Of a stretch of 64,000 nt of DNA, positions 10,241 through 20,947 are shown piece after piece. Source of the stretch: Auriscalpium vulgare (taxonomy: Eukaryota > Basidiomycota > Agaricomycetes > Russulales > Auriscalpiaceae); the NCBI GenBank assembly GCA_019915015.1, contig JAHBBC010000005.1, positions 744,001-808,000 of the forward strand. Reading direction: 5' to 3'. The notes under the pieces are model-generated. The model did not search any database, had not been told where the DNA came from, and saw only the letters and a program-made list of their open reading frames with translations. Made by a program: the position numbers and the translations under genes. Numbering within the stretch: the stretch's first letter is position 1; every line of letters starts with the position of its first letter.

Positions 10241-12128
10241 ATGTCCTTCTACCAGATCGCAGGCTTCAACTCACACTTGCACGCATGGTAGCCTACACAG
10301 CTCTGCCAGTCGCCGCCATCCGCTCATCGCCCTCGCCAGGTTTCGCCACGACAAGGCACAGCTCGTCGACGCCCTCATGCCCGCCCCAGACGCCGGGCCC
10401 CTCCAGCTCGTCCTCGGTGCGTGCAATCCCCCGCCCTCCCCGCCCACCGCCTCATGCGAGCAGCCATCAAGCCATCGGGCGCGTCCGCCCTCCTCCTCCC
10501 GACCGCGTCGCACCACTGGACCCGCCTCCGACGCGACTGCAACCTCCACGGCAAGCCAACTGGCCGTCCCCACCACGCGTCCGAGTACCTCTCACTGTCG
10601 CCCATCCACTTTGCCTCTCCCGCAGATCTCACGGCTAAGATCACGTCTCTCACCCCGAAATCGCAAAAGAATGGCCGCTCTGAAGACAACAGCCCTGCCA
10701 ACAAAGCCTACCTCTCAGCTCCGCCACGCAATCCAAAAGCCTATTCGCGAGCACTTTTTGAGCATAACAGGTATGTATGTCGAGGAGTCCACATAATATG
10801 CATGGTTCAGAGTAAGCTTTGGCTGTCGGGCGATGCGCGGTCTCCCTTCCCCACCGAGCCCTCTTTGTCGCGTTTAGCTCCAGGACTCGTGTCGTATCAC
10901 CCCTTGTGACACCTTTTCGCTGATCCGCGCCCTCAGAGTCCTTCTCCGCGTCCTCCAGGATCAAGCTCTCGATGTCAGTCAGTTTGGCCTCGTCCGCTCG
11001 GACATTTGGACTCCCAGGCGATTCCTCGCATTCACCTTCAATACGTGGACCACGAATATCTATCAGCCCTTGACAGTTGTCGACCTTGGTTGGACGACGT
11101 TCACGGTGTCCGCCAGCGTGCCACCCATGTCATTTTCGACTTCTGTCCACCTCAGGCCAGACAAGCACTCTAAGCTCGGTGTGCAGAGCCGGAAGCCTGC
11201 TGTACGCTTCCTAACTATACCTTTCACAAAGAAATGCTGCTTGCTGATTGTCGCTCTACGTCCCAGGAGTTCGCGTGGGGCAAGACAGATATCTTGACCG
11301 AGGAGGAGATATCTGCGCAGTTGCGAGCACTACTGAACGGTCTCTCCGGACACGATGTCCTCCTGGTTTACGACAAACAGCGAACTGCCGCAGTGCTTGA
11401 TACGTTCAACGTTTCCCTGCCCAGTGGGCGCATGGACATACGAGACCTCCTCGGAAGCCCGTAAGCACACCTCTCTTTGGAGGCTACCAGCAACGTTTTG
11501 AATTTCCTCCTTCCCTAAACGAAGTCCTCCGCCACCTCCCCAAAATTACGGCCGCAATTCGTCCGGCTGGGGCTCTGGAGCCCGCGCTCGTTCGCGCTCT
11601 CCGCGTCGGGGCGACGACGCACCCGGACCAGCGCGTCGTAGGCCATATTCTCCTCCGCCTGCTCGCAACAGCCAGCCGTGCATCGTCGACGTGCGCAACA
11701 TGTACGCGACACTCAAGAACTTGCCTGACACCGACGGCGCGCGCAATCCTGTTGCGGACGCGGTGGACCTCGGCCTTCCGGGAAGAGACGAGTGGTGTGC
11801 CGGGAATGAAAGCAGGTAACTGCCGATGATCCACCTCTGTCGGTGCTTGAACCTGACCACTTTGTCGTGCAGGCTACTGGCGGAGATGTGGTACTCCCTA
11901 GCAGACGGACCCGCGATCGACCAACCATGGCGCCCCTCGAACATGTCTGCGCCAGCATCTGCGTGCCCGCCGACGGCAGTCGCATTCGACCCGGACGACC
12001 CCGACTTCGACCCGAACGACGTCCAGCCGATGCCCGCAGTCAAGCCGATGCCCGCGGCCAGCACGGTGGACTGGCATGACAACCCCGACTGGTCCGACCC
12101 AGACGACGATGAGCAACATGTTTACTGA
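10241..12128 (+). CDS. Gfd2/YDR514C-like RNase H-fold protein
   Basis: The protein matches the fungal Gfd2/YDR514C group, DEDD-exonuclease-like RNase H folds of unclear biochemical role. Visible parts are RRFLAFTFNTWTTNIYQPLT followed by VVDLGWT (first acidic motif), FAWGKTDILTEEEISAQLRA, GHDVLLVYDKQR, and after a Pro/Arg-rich insert PCIVDVRNMYATLKNLPD with RLLAEMWYSLADG. The C-terminus is acidic and Pro-rich and ends EQHVY-stop at 12128. At least five introns are present. The N-terminal 150 residues are low complexity and I could not fix the start: the ATG at 10241 is the first after the divergent YTH gene, but frame continuity through 10286-10430 is uncertain. The family call depends on motif order, not on a search. 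Confidence 0.6.
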
Positions 12129-12365
12129 TATTTTGTGTGATTGATTCTATGGTTACTGAGCTACGGAATACCTCGTTGTGCGCAGTACGATACCACGAAT
12201 CGACGTGTCGACGACACCTTCGATGATCTGTTCAGGGTCTCACACAAATGCATATCGCAATGCCGCCGCTAGCAATACTGCGCACCAGCACGTATCATCG
12301 AAGTTATAATTTTGACGGTAAGACCGAACTTGTCCAGTCAATTTCAGTAAATATATCGAAGTTCC

Positions 12366-13458
12366 TCAAAAGCTTGATGTCCGTCGGCACCTAGCATGGT
12401 TCTCGTCAAAAGCGACCAATATCACAGAACCGCGCAGAATACCTACCCCGCCGTCGTCGAGATGCACCTCGCACCGGTGCAGCCGGCCCTTCGCACCTCC
12501 ACGCACCTCATCGCCTTCATACGTCAAGACCATCGGCCCGACCACATGTCCGGATCTGCCAGCGGCCGCGCGCTGTGCCCTCGGGCTCACCACCATCTTT
12601 CCAAACGCACTCCGCGACAGCCTCCGTACGCGCTCGTGCTGATCCACTCGCGCCGTGTCGCCGTCTAGAATGTCCGCGAGAGTCGCGAGCAAGTAGTACT
12701 GTGGGGGCATAAGCGCGATGCGGTGCGCGCGGAACTCGGCGAGCGCCACGGCGGGGTGCATGAAGCGCGCGGCGACGACCTCCTGCCCGCCGTCGGGTGT
12801 GGGCAGGCGGTGCTGTGTCGCGCCGGACGAGAAGCCTGCGGCGTCCGCGGCGGGGAGGAACGCGACGAAGAAGTGAGTGTGGAAGCGTCTGTGGCGCGCA
12901 CGAGCCTGAATTATTGTAACGGGCTGTACGAGAAGATTGGGATGCGCACCGAGGGCTGGTTGGTGGGGTAACCCATTGCGTGAAGGGCAGCAGCGCGTCG
13001 ACGTCTGCATATAGCTGGTGCGCGCGGATGACATGCTTGAAGAGCATTTTCTGCGCGTGCACAGCCTGGCGCGCTGCATCGAGGAGCGCGTCGCTCAGCT
13101 CTGGCCTTGTCGTTTGGCCTGACGGCGACGAAGCCGAAGCCAGAAGCAGCCCCGACTCCTCAAACGTCTCCCGAATGGCGGTCATCTCGTATGAGCCTCC
13201 GTCCTGTTTCGCATCGTAGTTGCCTCCCGGAAACACCTTCGCGTCCGCCGCCGACTCTGCCCGTCAGCTTCTCGCATCCAAAGGATTTTGCATGACGCTC
13301 ACATGCACGCCCGCGAACGCGTTTGCCTGGGGGTTCCGATGCACGAGCAATATCTCGTTACGTGCATTGACGACGATGAGACTGGCCGACGGACGCGGTG
13401 CATCCGGAGAAGCCTTTGAGCTCGACGCGCGCGTGTGATCGAGGCGATGAGTTGACAT
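12366..13458 (-). CDS. NUDIX hydrolase, NUDT19/acyl-CoA diphosphatase-like
   Basis: This hydrolase cleaves a nucleoside diphosphate linked to another moiety; its layout resembles NUDT19/NUDT7-type CoA diphosphatases. It starts MSTHRLDHTRASSSK (an upstream in-frame ATG at 13560 is possible). The first strand reads ASLIVVNARNEILLVHRN, then after an intron VFPGGNYD and the Nudix box ending RETFEESGLLLAS. The box is extended by a loop of acidic and Gly residues, as in the NUDT19 type. A second intron joins the PPTSPR segment to RFHTHFFVAFLPAAD. The C-terminal half includes MPPQYYLLATLADIL and ends at 12366. The GxxxxxExxxxxxxREUxEEXGU consensus is only partly regular, but REXXEE is intact, so the enzyme should be active. 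The substrate is inferred. Confidence 0.82.
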
Positions 13459-13802
13459 GGCGCACAGGTGCGATGCGGGATGCAGGGCGCTGAAATGATT
13501 GGGACGCAGCCCACAGCGAGAAGAGAACGTGGCCTGACTCGCTACCAGGAAGAGGCTCATGTAATCCTGCAGCTACCCGTGCAGGATAGCACCTGTTGTG
13601 TGTTGACTGTTGAGGTGAACGTCAGAGTCATACTCAAAGACAAATTGCATTGCAGCCACTAACGTAAGTGACCGGTTGACCCAAGCAGCTCCATTGGAGG
13701 GTAACTATCTCGATAATCAGGCATTATGACCCACTGCCACATGCAAACTACTGCTACAAACGGTAAAAATACAGTGCAATACCGTGACTACAGTGAGCCC
13801 GT
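13459..13802. other. Intergenic
   Basis: This gap of about 340 bases holds the NUDIX promoter and the 3' UTR of the ING gene, both on the minus strand. No coding or RNA feature is seen. Confidence 0.5.
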
Positions 13803-15167
13803 CTACCGCTTCCTTTTTCTTTGGCGTTCGCTCCCTCCCGCGGCATAATTGCCGGCGAAGCCCTTGTCAATGCAGTCGGAGCAATACCAATTGTCTGGAA
13901 GGGGCGGCTTCAAGCTGACGCAAGGCAGGTGAAACTATAGACACCGTTAGTGGGCGGGTACACCTAGCTGAAGGCTGGTTCGGCAACCAGACACGCCCAG
14001 TTTCCGCACCAGCTTCTCCATCTCCCCAGCTACCAAGCGTCTTCGACTTCAACCGGGGAGGCTGACTGGGGAGCTGGGGCAGAAACTGGCTGCGCCTGGT
14101 TGCCGAACAAGCGCGGCAAGTTGACTGACCCATTGGTACGCGCAATCTGCATTATCGCAGGCAATCATCTGCGAGGGTCATTAGTTTGTCTGTCCTCCCA
14201 AGTAAAGGCACAATCACACTTACCTCGCCGTAAGAGAGCTTCTGGCAAAAGCAGTACAGTGACTTATCCTCCGTGTCATCATCGTCGCCGCCCATTTCTT
14301 CCAGGTCATCTTCACCCTCGGCATCTTCGTCAGGCCCGATGGAGACGACACGTCCACCACGCCGAGGCGCTGGTGAAGGGCGATGGGACTGGGTAGTGAC
14401 GCGGGTGCGCTGCGGGGGTGCGCTGACCGGGGCAGGGCTCGGAAGCTTGATAGAAGCATTGGACTGGACAGCAGCGACGCGCCGCCCTACATACCGCTGT
14501 ATCAGTCCCACGTGCAAACGTTTCCACGACAATGGTCACTCACGCTTCTGTAGCGGCGCAGACGGCGTAGGTGTGGTCGGTGCCGAGGGTACAGGCAGAG
14601 CATCTGACAAAGCCATAGCACTGCGCAGACTTTCATTGATTTGTTGAACTGGATTGCGCGTGGTGGAAACGAAAGAGCCCTGCTGGTTGGGGTCCAGGTC
14701 GCCCTGTAGCACTAGCACCTTGCTGAGGTCATAGTCGAGACGGGCGCGGGCGCGGGAGATGAGATCCACGAGTCTCTGCGAGAGACGTATCTTCTGTTCT
14801 GCCAAGCGGTCGACCTCTGCATACCCCTCGTGAACTTTCTGCGGTATTTGCTCGTCCTTTGAGCTCATGGGAGCAGTGCCATTGCGCAGTGAGTGGCGTA
14901 TGTATTTTGCGCTCTCTTTCTGAATTTCCTGCAAGACTTCTACAGAAGATGCAAGTTAAGCAGTATAGACCAACGTGATGCAGCACTGCACACCTTGAGA
15001 TTTGGTCTCCTTGTGCTTGATTTCGGCCAATAGATGTGCCACTTCTGCAGGCAAGTTGTCGAGGGCTGTGGCGACGGATGTCACTGTCAATACCATGCCT
15101 TGAAGTGAGAGAAAGCGCGGAACTCACATGCGATGTACTCTGCAGCGATCGCGGCTGCCTCCTCCAT
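13803..15167 (-). CDS. ING-family PHD-finger chromatin protein
   Basis: This is a Yng/ING-type subunit of a histone acetyltransferase or deacetylase complex that reads H3K4me3. It starts MEEAAAIAAEYI, the typical ING N-terminus, continues LDNLPAEVAHLLAEIKHKET and a long helical stretch, then a Pro/Thr/Ala-rich linker with an acidic patch (EEMGGDDDDTEDKS). The PHD finger is built from four exons: LYCFCQKLSYGE, a 39-nt exon MIACDNADCAYQW (14130-14168), FHLPCVSLKPPLPDNWYC and SDCIDKGFAGN. All eight zinc ligands (C4HC3) are present after splicing. The basic tail ends RQRKRKR-stop at 13803. The intron before the last PHD exon (13935-14129, 195 nt) is unusually long and contains a strong inverted repeat, described separately. 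Confidence 0.92.
13977..14108. repeat. Imperfect inverted repeat inside an ING intron
   Basis: The left arm runs 13978-14014 (starting GTTCGGCAACCAG) and the right arm 14072-14108. Aligned as reverse complements they match at about 31 of 37 positions, with the first 13 identical. The loop contains further short complementary runs (CTCCCCAGCT against AGCTGGGG). Both arms lie wholly within intron 13935-14129. It could be a remnant of a small inverted-repeat element or a structured intron. Confidence 0.75.
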
Positions 15168-15309
15168 GGAGTTTCTGAGAGCAGAGGAGAGTGTAGCGGG
15201 TGAAGCTTGAAGGACGGAGCTATGACAAACCGCGCGGGCGGTCGGCCCGAGCCTGCCGGCGTCGGTGGCAGACTGGCCCGGACTCGTCGTCCTCTTGCAA
15301 GTACTCACC

Positions 15310-16161
15310 ATGAAGGTCATCTTGACTGGTGCATCTGGCGCAGGTAGGTACAGAAACTTTCAGCAGGCTACCTCCCCCTCACACCCTCCTGTAGCTGGCC
15401 TTCCCATTCTCCGTGCTCTGCTCTCTGATCCCGCCATCGACGCCGTAACCGTTCTCGCACGACGGCCTCTACCTGACTGGGTCAATCTCCCTTCCACCGG
15501 CAGCGCAACCCACCCCAAGCTTTCCACCATCTCTGGCTTTGACTTTTTGCATTACACTCCCGACTTGCAAGCCACGGTCGCTGCTCACGACGCTTGCATC
15601 TGGGCACTCGGAAAGTCCACCGTCGGGCTCTCCGAAGAGGCTTATACAGAGTTGACGTACGGGTTCCTCGAAGCCTTCCTCAACACGCTCAAGGCAGGAA
15701 GTGCTGCGCTCAAGGATCACCCATACCGTATCGTATTTGTGAGCGGGGGTGGGACTGACTCGACTGAAAAGAGTCACATTCTGTATGCACGCGTGAAGGT
15801 AAATGCTTCCTTAGCGATGTCCGAAAGGTGTCTTAACATTTGGCAGGGGCGCACGGAGAATTTGCTACTCCAAACCGCACACTCGTCGGACGGTGCCATC
15901 AAAGCCACCGTCTTGCGCCCCTCTTACTTCTTCCCAGCCCCTGCCGACGCAGCATATCAGCGCTCCAGGACATCTCGTTATGTCGACACCGTCCTCGGTA
16001 CGGCGCTCAAGACCCTGGTACCGACGGCTGCGATTGACGTGGAGGAAATCGCTAAGTTCGCCATCGGCGCAACGAAGGGCACCTACGAAGTAAACGGGGA
16101 GCTCTTCGAGAATAAAGACATGAAGCGACTACTGCGAGAAGGACCGAAAGATGGGCTGTAG
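15310..16161 (+). CDS. NAD(P)-binding Rossmann-fold protein (HTATIP2/FMP52-like atypical SDR)
   Basis: The product is a small NAD(P)-binding protein. MKVILTGASGA is followed by an intron, then AGLPILRALLSD, giving the GxxGxxG cofactor motif. Further on are VTVLARRPLP, ACIWALGKSTVGLSEEAYTE, RIVFVSGGGTDST, an intron, and TVLRPSYFFPAPADAAYQRS. The order fits atypical SDRs of the HTATIP2/FMP52 type, where the catalytic Tyr-x3-Lys is poorly kept. An in-frame ATG upstream (15265) is less likely because the gene begins cleanly at the beta strand. It lies head to head with the ING gene, about 140 bases apart, suggesting a shared promoter. The substrate is unknown. Confidence 0.75.
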   Translation: MKVILTGASGAGRYRNFQQATSPSHPPVAGLPILRALLSDPAIDAVTVLARRPLPDWVNLPSTGSATHPKLSTISGFDFLHYTPDLQATVAAHDACIWALGKSTVGLSEEAYTELTYGFLEAFLNTLKAGSAALKDHPYRIVFVSGGGTDSTEKSHILYARVKVNASLAMSERCLNIWQGRTENLLLQTAHSSDGAIKATVLRPSYFFPAPADAAYQRSRTSRYVDTVLGTALKTLVPTAAIDVEEIAKFAIGATKGTYEVNGELFENKDMKRLLREGPKDGL

Positions 16162-16574
16162 ACGTGCGAACAGCGAGTCGTGCGTGTCATGCGTTTCTTC
16201 AATATGAACTTGTCCATGGTACAGCCCTAGTTCGGGGCTGTTGTTTCTGTATCATTTAATCTTCAGTTCGATAATGCTAGCTTGCTTGCTGAATCTAGTC
16301 AGCTCTCTACAGGTCAATGGTCTGCCAAATCTTAGCTCGCGACATGACGGCATATTCTGACATGTATATGCGTCAATTTGTGGTAGACTCTGACACCTCC
16401 TACTTGATCAGCGATTAAGGTCGGCGTTGGCTTGTGAGATGGCATCGCGTAGTTCGTCACAATGGCGGCCACATTTAGAGTCACGGCCTCAAACCTCGTG
16501 TTCCTTCGCCTTTGTTCATGCGCCCAGTTATATTTGGTCCGCGCCGTTGACGATTAGCTTGCCCTCTTGCTCTC
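16162..16574. other. Intergenic, upstream of the kinase
   Basis: Both flanking genes are on the plus strand, so this stretch holds a 3' UTR and the kinase promoter. No recognisable coding or RNA feature was found. Confidence 0.5.
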
Positions 16575-17937
16575 ATGTCTGCCAATATCGGGGACTCGAC
16601 TCCGGGATCCGACGGCCCACTGGCAAATTTCGCTCCCGCAGGCTATAGCCTGAAACTGCACGATCTCGAACTCGTGAAGACGCTAGGTGAGCTGCACAGG
16701 CATGACTCGCACAACTTTTCGAAGCTGATGGCTAGTAGGCGCTGGGTCATTTGCCCGCGTCGTCCTCGTCAGAACACGCAATCTTGAGTTCAAGCATCCC
16801 TGCGTCAAACCCGGGGCCTTGATGGCCATGAAAATCATCAAGAAATCAGTGCTTCCGACAGAAGGGGTGAGCAATGTCGGCTTGCTAAGAGTATGCGTTG
16901 ACGTTTACGTCTCTGCAGTATGGAGAGATGGTTGACAACGAGCGCAACGTCCTCACTCGACTCCCGTGGCACCCTTTCATCGCGGGCCACATCGCAGCAT
17001 TTGAGGACCCCCTGAACCTTTACCACCTCCTCGAGCTCTTGCCGTGCGGAAACCTACGCGCCCACCTCAAGCGTTACGCCCCTTTCGATCGCGAGTTGGC
17101 CTGCTTCTACTTCGCCAATGTCGTGTCGGGCCTCCGGTTCCTTCACGCGCACAATATCGCGCATCGTGACATCAAGCCAGAAAACATTTTGCTCCAGCAA
17201 GACGGGTATGTCTGCATAGCAGACTTCGGACATGCGGCGGTCTACGAGGTGGGCAAACCGGTCAAAGCAAGAATTGGGACGCCGTGGTACACCGCGCCCG
17301 AAGTTATTGCTCGAGCACGGGCGGACGCAGTCGATCTTCCATACACTATGGATTGGTGGGCACTTGGAATAACCTTGTACGAAATGGTATCGGGTACCTT
17401 GGTGAGTTGGGGCAGCTAGTCTGGGTCAGAGCTTGGTTTACAATGCCACTCCAGCCTTTCAGGGTAGGTAACAATGGCCGTCCATTCGACGGAAGCGACC
17501 CAGACGATCACAACATGCCGGAGCTCTTCCGCCTTATAGAGACCACTGGGATCGTATGGTGCAAGGAGGTCATTTGGTACGAGCATTGCATCGACATCAT
17601 ATGTGGCCTCCTGCGGAAGGACCCGCGCCATCGCCTCAGTGCCACGAAGTTTGAGCGGAGTCTTCTAGACCATCCGTGGCTCGCGAATGTCAACTGGAAG
17701 ATGATGCGGACACATATGTACGACGTGCGTGTATTCATTCTTCGCTCCATGGCCACGGTGCTGACTGTTTGACAGGCCCCGTACCTCCCTCTTGAGCTGC
17801 ACCATGAGCACAAATGGCAGACCTGGTATCGTCCGACGCAGGCTGAGATACCTGGACTACCTATCGCAAATGTTGCTCCTCATAAGCTCTATTCTGATTG
17901 CTTCCTCCCTAATCCTACTTACCGCATAGGTACTTGA
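16575..17937 (+). CDS. AGC-like serine/threonine protein kinase
   Basis: This is a PKA-like catalytic domain. After MSANIGDSTPGSDG and a first intron, the glycine loop reads GAGSFARVVLV and the ATP-anchoring lysine lies in MAMKIIKK. Helix C contains the NERNVL glutamate. The catalytic loop is HRDIKPENILL, the Mg-binding motif ADFGHA and the P+1 region GTPWYTAPEV, so all catalytic residues are present. The lower lobe runs through YTMDWWALGITLYEMVSG, then WYEHCIDIICGLLRKDPRHR. The C-terminal tail (APYLPLELHHEHKWQTW) has the AGC-style extension but ends PNPTYRIGT without an FxxF hydrophobic motif. Five or six introns were placed from splice signals. It resembles kinases expanded in agaricomycetes more than canonical PKA. 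The substrate and regulatory partner are unknown. Confidence 0.85.
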
Positions 17938-18588
17938 CATTCTAACGAATAGATTGACGAAAGCGGGCACCCACTGTATGATTACTGATGTCTCGCCGCA
18001 TAAATCACTAGCTGTGAGAGCCATAGAACAGTTGGAAGGGCGATGTGAGCGCTGGCAATGAGTCAGTCTGCGGTAGAGAAATGATTTTGTAGCTACCAGA
18101 ATGTAGGACGTCGTACGTATGAGAGGGAGTGCGTTCACCCACTCGCGTATCGTTTCGGCCTTTCGCGAAGGAAGAACAGGGTACAGCAAGTAACGTAGGC
18201 GACGACGTCGATAGCGGCAGAGGGCTCTTATTTTTAATTCGGGGTGGCGCACATCGACTTTGGATATTGATTTCTATTCTCAAGTGCAAGTGCGATTTCG
18301 TCGACAGTACAGTATTTGGGCGTTTACATGCGCGAAACACAGCCAGTCCACTGATACAGAGCTCCACTGTGCTAAGTGTACAACGGGCTCGAACTAGGGT
18401 CTAAAAATTAAGGACGGGCTGCCATGGGATACAACACCGGGTTAGCAACGCTTGCAAGGAGGAGCAACAACAACTCACCCTGATACAGAGGGGTAGGGAG
18501 AGGTTCGAATAGAATAACGAGTGTTGCTAGAAATGGCCCGTACAAGTACAATCTGGCCCGAAGGCAGGTCTGGCGGGCGGCCGTGCTA
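17938..18588. other. Intergenic between convergent genes
   Basis: The kinase (+) and the BTB-like gene (-) converge here, so the stretch should contain two 3' UTRs. A short GGTTCGAAT box near 18501 looked tRNA-like but has no matching A box or acceptor stem. No gene was recognised. Confidence 0.5.
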
Positions 18589-19662
18589 TTACTGAGATAT
18601 CTTGAATAGTCCATCAAACTGGAAAGGAAGGCGCTCGCGCGACCGTCCTCGCGGACTGTCAACAGGCATGTCGTCGTCACTGTCCCAGCTCTCAGCGTGT
18701 CCGTTGATCATATAATTGACTTCGTCTTCATCCTCCATGTCGCTAGCCACCACCATATCGCCATCCTCTTCGACATCACTGGCCTCGTCGATCGAAAGTT
18801 GGGCAGCGGGCAGCGGTCTGGCAGGTGCGGGTTGCAGCCAGCGGCCATAATAGCTCCCGAGGAACTGCTTGATCTCGCGCGGCATTCCGAGGTACTCAAC
18901 GTTGGCCACGAGGCGGTCCCAACGGATGACTCGGTGATGCAGCGCGCGCTCAATATCGTCGGTCAGCCCAAAATACATCCAGGTGACGAGGTAATGGAAC
19001 GAGGAAGGGTCTGGTATGGGAAGGTAGACGATGGGATGACGAGGGTTTTGACTGTGGAGTTGGGGGAGTTGGGAGAGGTCCGTGGTGGATGTACGGGCTA
19101 GTCGCGGAGAGGTATTGATAAGATCCAGGGGCGATACACCACTGAACAGGGCTCGCAACAGCGTGGATTGAGCGGATAGGTAGTCGATATGTAGCTGTAT
19201 GAGACGGGTTCTTAGTACAGAAGGCTTAATTAGGAGTATGATAGCGCGTACGGTCATCACTATGCGGGAGGTGTTGGGATTGGGGGCGGTGAACCGCCTG
19301 CCAAAGCTATCACGCGTGTTGTGCGCCAGATGGACTTCAGGTGTATGGACAGGACGTGGAACATTCTGGTCTCGAAGCCGTAGACCAGTCGATACATCAA
19401 AATAGGGATACACTGCGGCTTGGTCAATACAATCCGATGTGTGACGAAGAAACTGCGCACTTATGGAGCAGTCGGCGGTCGCAGATTTGTTCCAGAAATG
19501 AGGAGCGAGTTTGCGCAACGAGTCGACGATATACTCATAGGGAACACCAGTGAGAGAGGGAGGAGGGAAGGGTCTTGGGACAAAGGAAGGGCTGGCCTGC
19601 GAATCATGGCTGTGGGGGAGGGGGACCGGGGTCAAGGGTGCCATAAGAGCGTCTGGGCGCAC
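18589..19662 (-). CDS. Basidiomycete BTB/POZ-like protein of unknown function
   Basis: I do not recognise a named family. The 357-residue frame is nominally open, but splice signals suggest two introns: one near 19420-19450, after FWNKSATADCSI, and one at about 19195-19251, joining RIVMT to LHIDYLSAQSTLLRALFSG. That last segment, with its long helix and FSG turn, plus FHYLVTWMYFGLTDDIERAL, looks like a BTB-like scaffold seen in many agaricomycete hypothetical proteins. The C-terminus is acidic (DEASDVEEDGDMVVASDMED) and ends LPFQFDGLFKISQ. The N-terminus is Pro/Ser-rich. BTB proteins mediate dimerisation or cullin binding, but no partner domain is visible here. Confidence is good that this is a gene and low on its function. 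Confidence 0.6.
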   Translation of the reverse strand: MRPDALMAPLTPVPLPHSHDSQASPSFVPRPFPPPSLTGVPYEYIVDSLRKLAPHFWNKSATADCSISAQFLRHTSDCIDQAAVYPYFDVSTGLRLRDQNVPRPVHTPEVHLAHNTRDSFGRRFTAPNPNTSRIVMTVRAIILLIKPSVLRTRLIQLHIDYLSAQSTLLRALFSGVSPLDLINTSPRLARTSTTDLSQLPQLHSQNPRHPIVYLPIPDPSSFHYLVTWMYFGLTDDIERALHHRVIRWDRLVANVEYLGMPREIKQFLGSYYGRWLQPAPARPLPAAQLSIDEASDVEEDGDMVVASDMEDEDEVNYMINGHAESWDSDDDMPVDSPRGRSRERLPFQFDGLFKISQ

Positions 19663-20473
19663 GCGGGGAGACTAGTTTAAGTAGCGATGGGGACGGGAAG
19701 ATATTCCGGCGTCAGTGCAAGACAATTGCGAGCGGAGAGATCCTTTAAGTACGAGGCAGCGGCTACGCTCCCGGCTAGGCAATAAGGCCCGAGACATTGG
19801 CTGGGGATGGACAAGGGAGACGCAGGCGTAGCAGCTGCAGCAGGCGACGGCGGGCGGGTCATGCACCGGTTCAAGGAGTGTTTGGTGCGCTTAGAGACGC
19901 ATAGCTGGGCACGCAGAGAGCCGGGGGATTCGGAACAAGCACAGCGTTGGGCGAGCACGAAACAGCGGGGTGGGTGGACGTCGCAAGAGCCTTCATTGTT
20001 CTCCGCAAGCTGCCATTTCAAGAAAATGATCGGGTTTCGCTATTGTTTGGCCCACCTCGTTGCGAGCCTCGTGTCCTACACCCGCGCAGTTCCAGCTCTC
20101 CGGCACCTCGAGCAGCTGGCCATGTGCGACCTATTGTTCTCGCCAGAGGCAGCACAACCGATCAGCCCACGCCGACAATCAGTGATAGATAGCTCCTGCC
20201 TTTCATCGCGAGGCTTAGGCGCATCATCCCTTTGTTCCCTGACTGCTGCGTTGATGATCACAATGGGCATACGCACTGCCATGTAATGACGCCGGGCGGT
20301 CGTGCAGAGAAGGCCATACGCGTCGAGACAATGGAGAAGCTCATGGTGTGCGGGATGCCCCATCATTGTCAATCTTGCATCATTCTGTGTGGACAATCAG
20401 TATATGCGCAATGCGCGCAGCAAGCTCGCCCGCCGACTCGCGCGGGTTGCCGACGGACGCGTGTGCGATTGCG
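19663..20473. other. Intergenic between divergent genes
   Basis: This 800-base stretch separates the BTB-like gene (-) from DAD3 (+) and should carry both promoters. Open frames in it show no family motifs and no consistent splice structure. I see no RNA gene. Confidence 0.45.
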
Positions 20474-20893
20474 ATGACCACTGCTCCATCCAGTCAGATA
20501 TTCGACATCAACCCATACGACGACCATCCCAGCCTCACACAGGCAGAAGCCGATGTCCTCTGGGAGTATGCCAAACTGAACCAGCACATCAAGAACGTAC
20601 GCTCTTTCGTTGCCCCTTGGCCCGCTTGTTGACGCAGTTGACGCGAGTAGCTCGTTGTGCAGACCCGCCAGCTGAGCGACACCCCCGATGAGACGATGCT
20701 TAAGCGGCTGCGGGTGCTGGAACGGAAGATGGGGCTCGTCCTGACGTTGGTGAGCCGCAGGCGTGTGCCGCATCTCTACCGCCTCGCTCATCAGCCCTTC
20801 CAGTTCAAAGCCTCCGTGTGGGGTGTCGTCAACGAGCAGACATTTGCTGGAAACACGCAAGATAGCATCGGCGACATCACCGTCACGCGCTAA
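20474..20893 (+). CDS. DAD3: DASH/Dam1 complex subunit Dad3
   Basis: This small protein is part of the fungal DASH ring that couples kinetochores to microtubules. It starts MTTAPSSQIFDINPYDDHPS, then LTQAEADVLWEYAKLNQHIK, the family's signature helix. Intron 20597-20662 leads to TRQLSDTPDETMLKRLRVLE, KKMGLVLTL-type sequence (here RKMGLVLTL), and intron 20750-20803 to FKASVWGVVNEQ. The spliced product is 99 residues, a normal length for Dad3. The start at 20474 fits because the first acidic/Pro motif follows at the usual distance; the open frame continues upstream without family support. Confidence 0.93.
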
Positions 20894-20947
20894 ACATCAT
20901 CTACCGATTGTATTCATCACAAAATACACGCGCATTTCCCAACTGCT

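Noticed and set aside
18495..18520. GGTTCGAAT box suggesting a tRNA
   Set aside because: No A box at the right distance and no acceptor-stem pairing was found on either strand.
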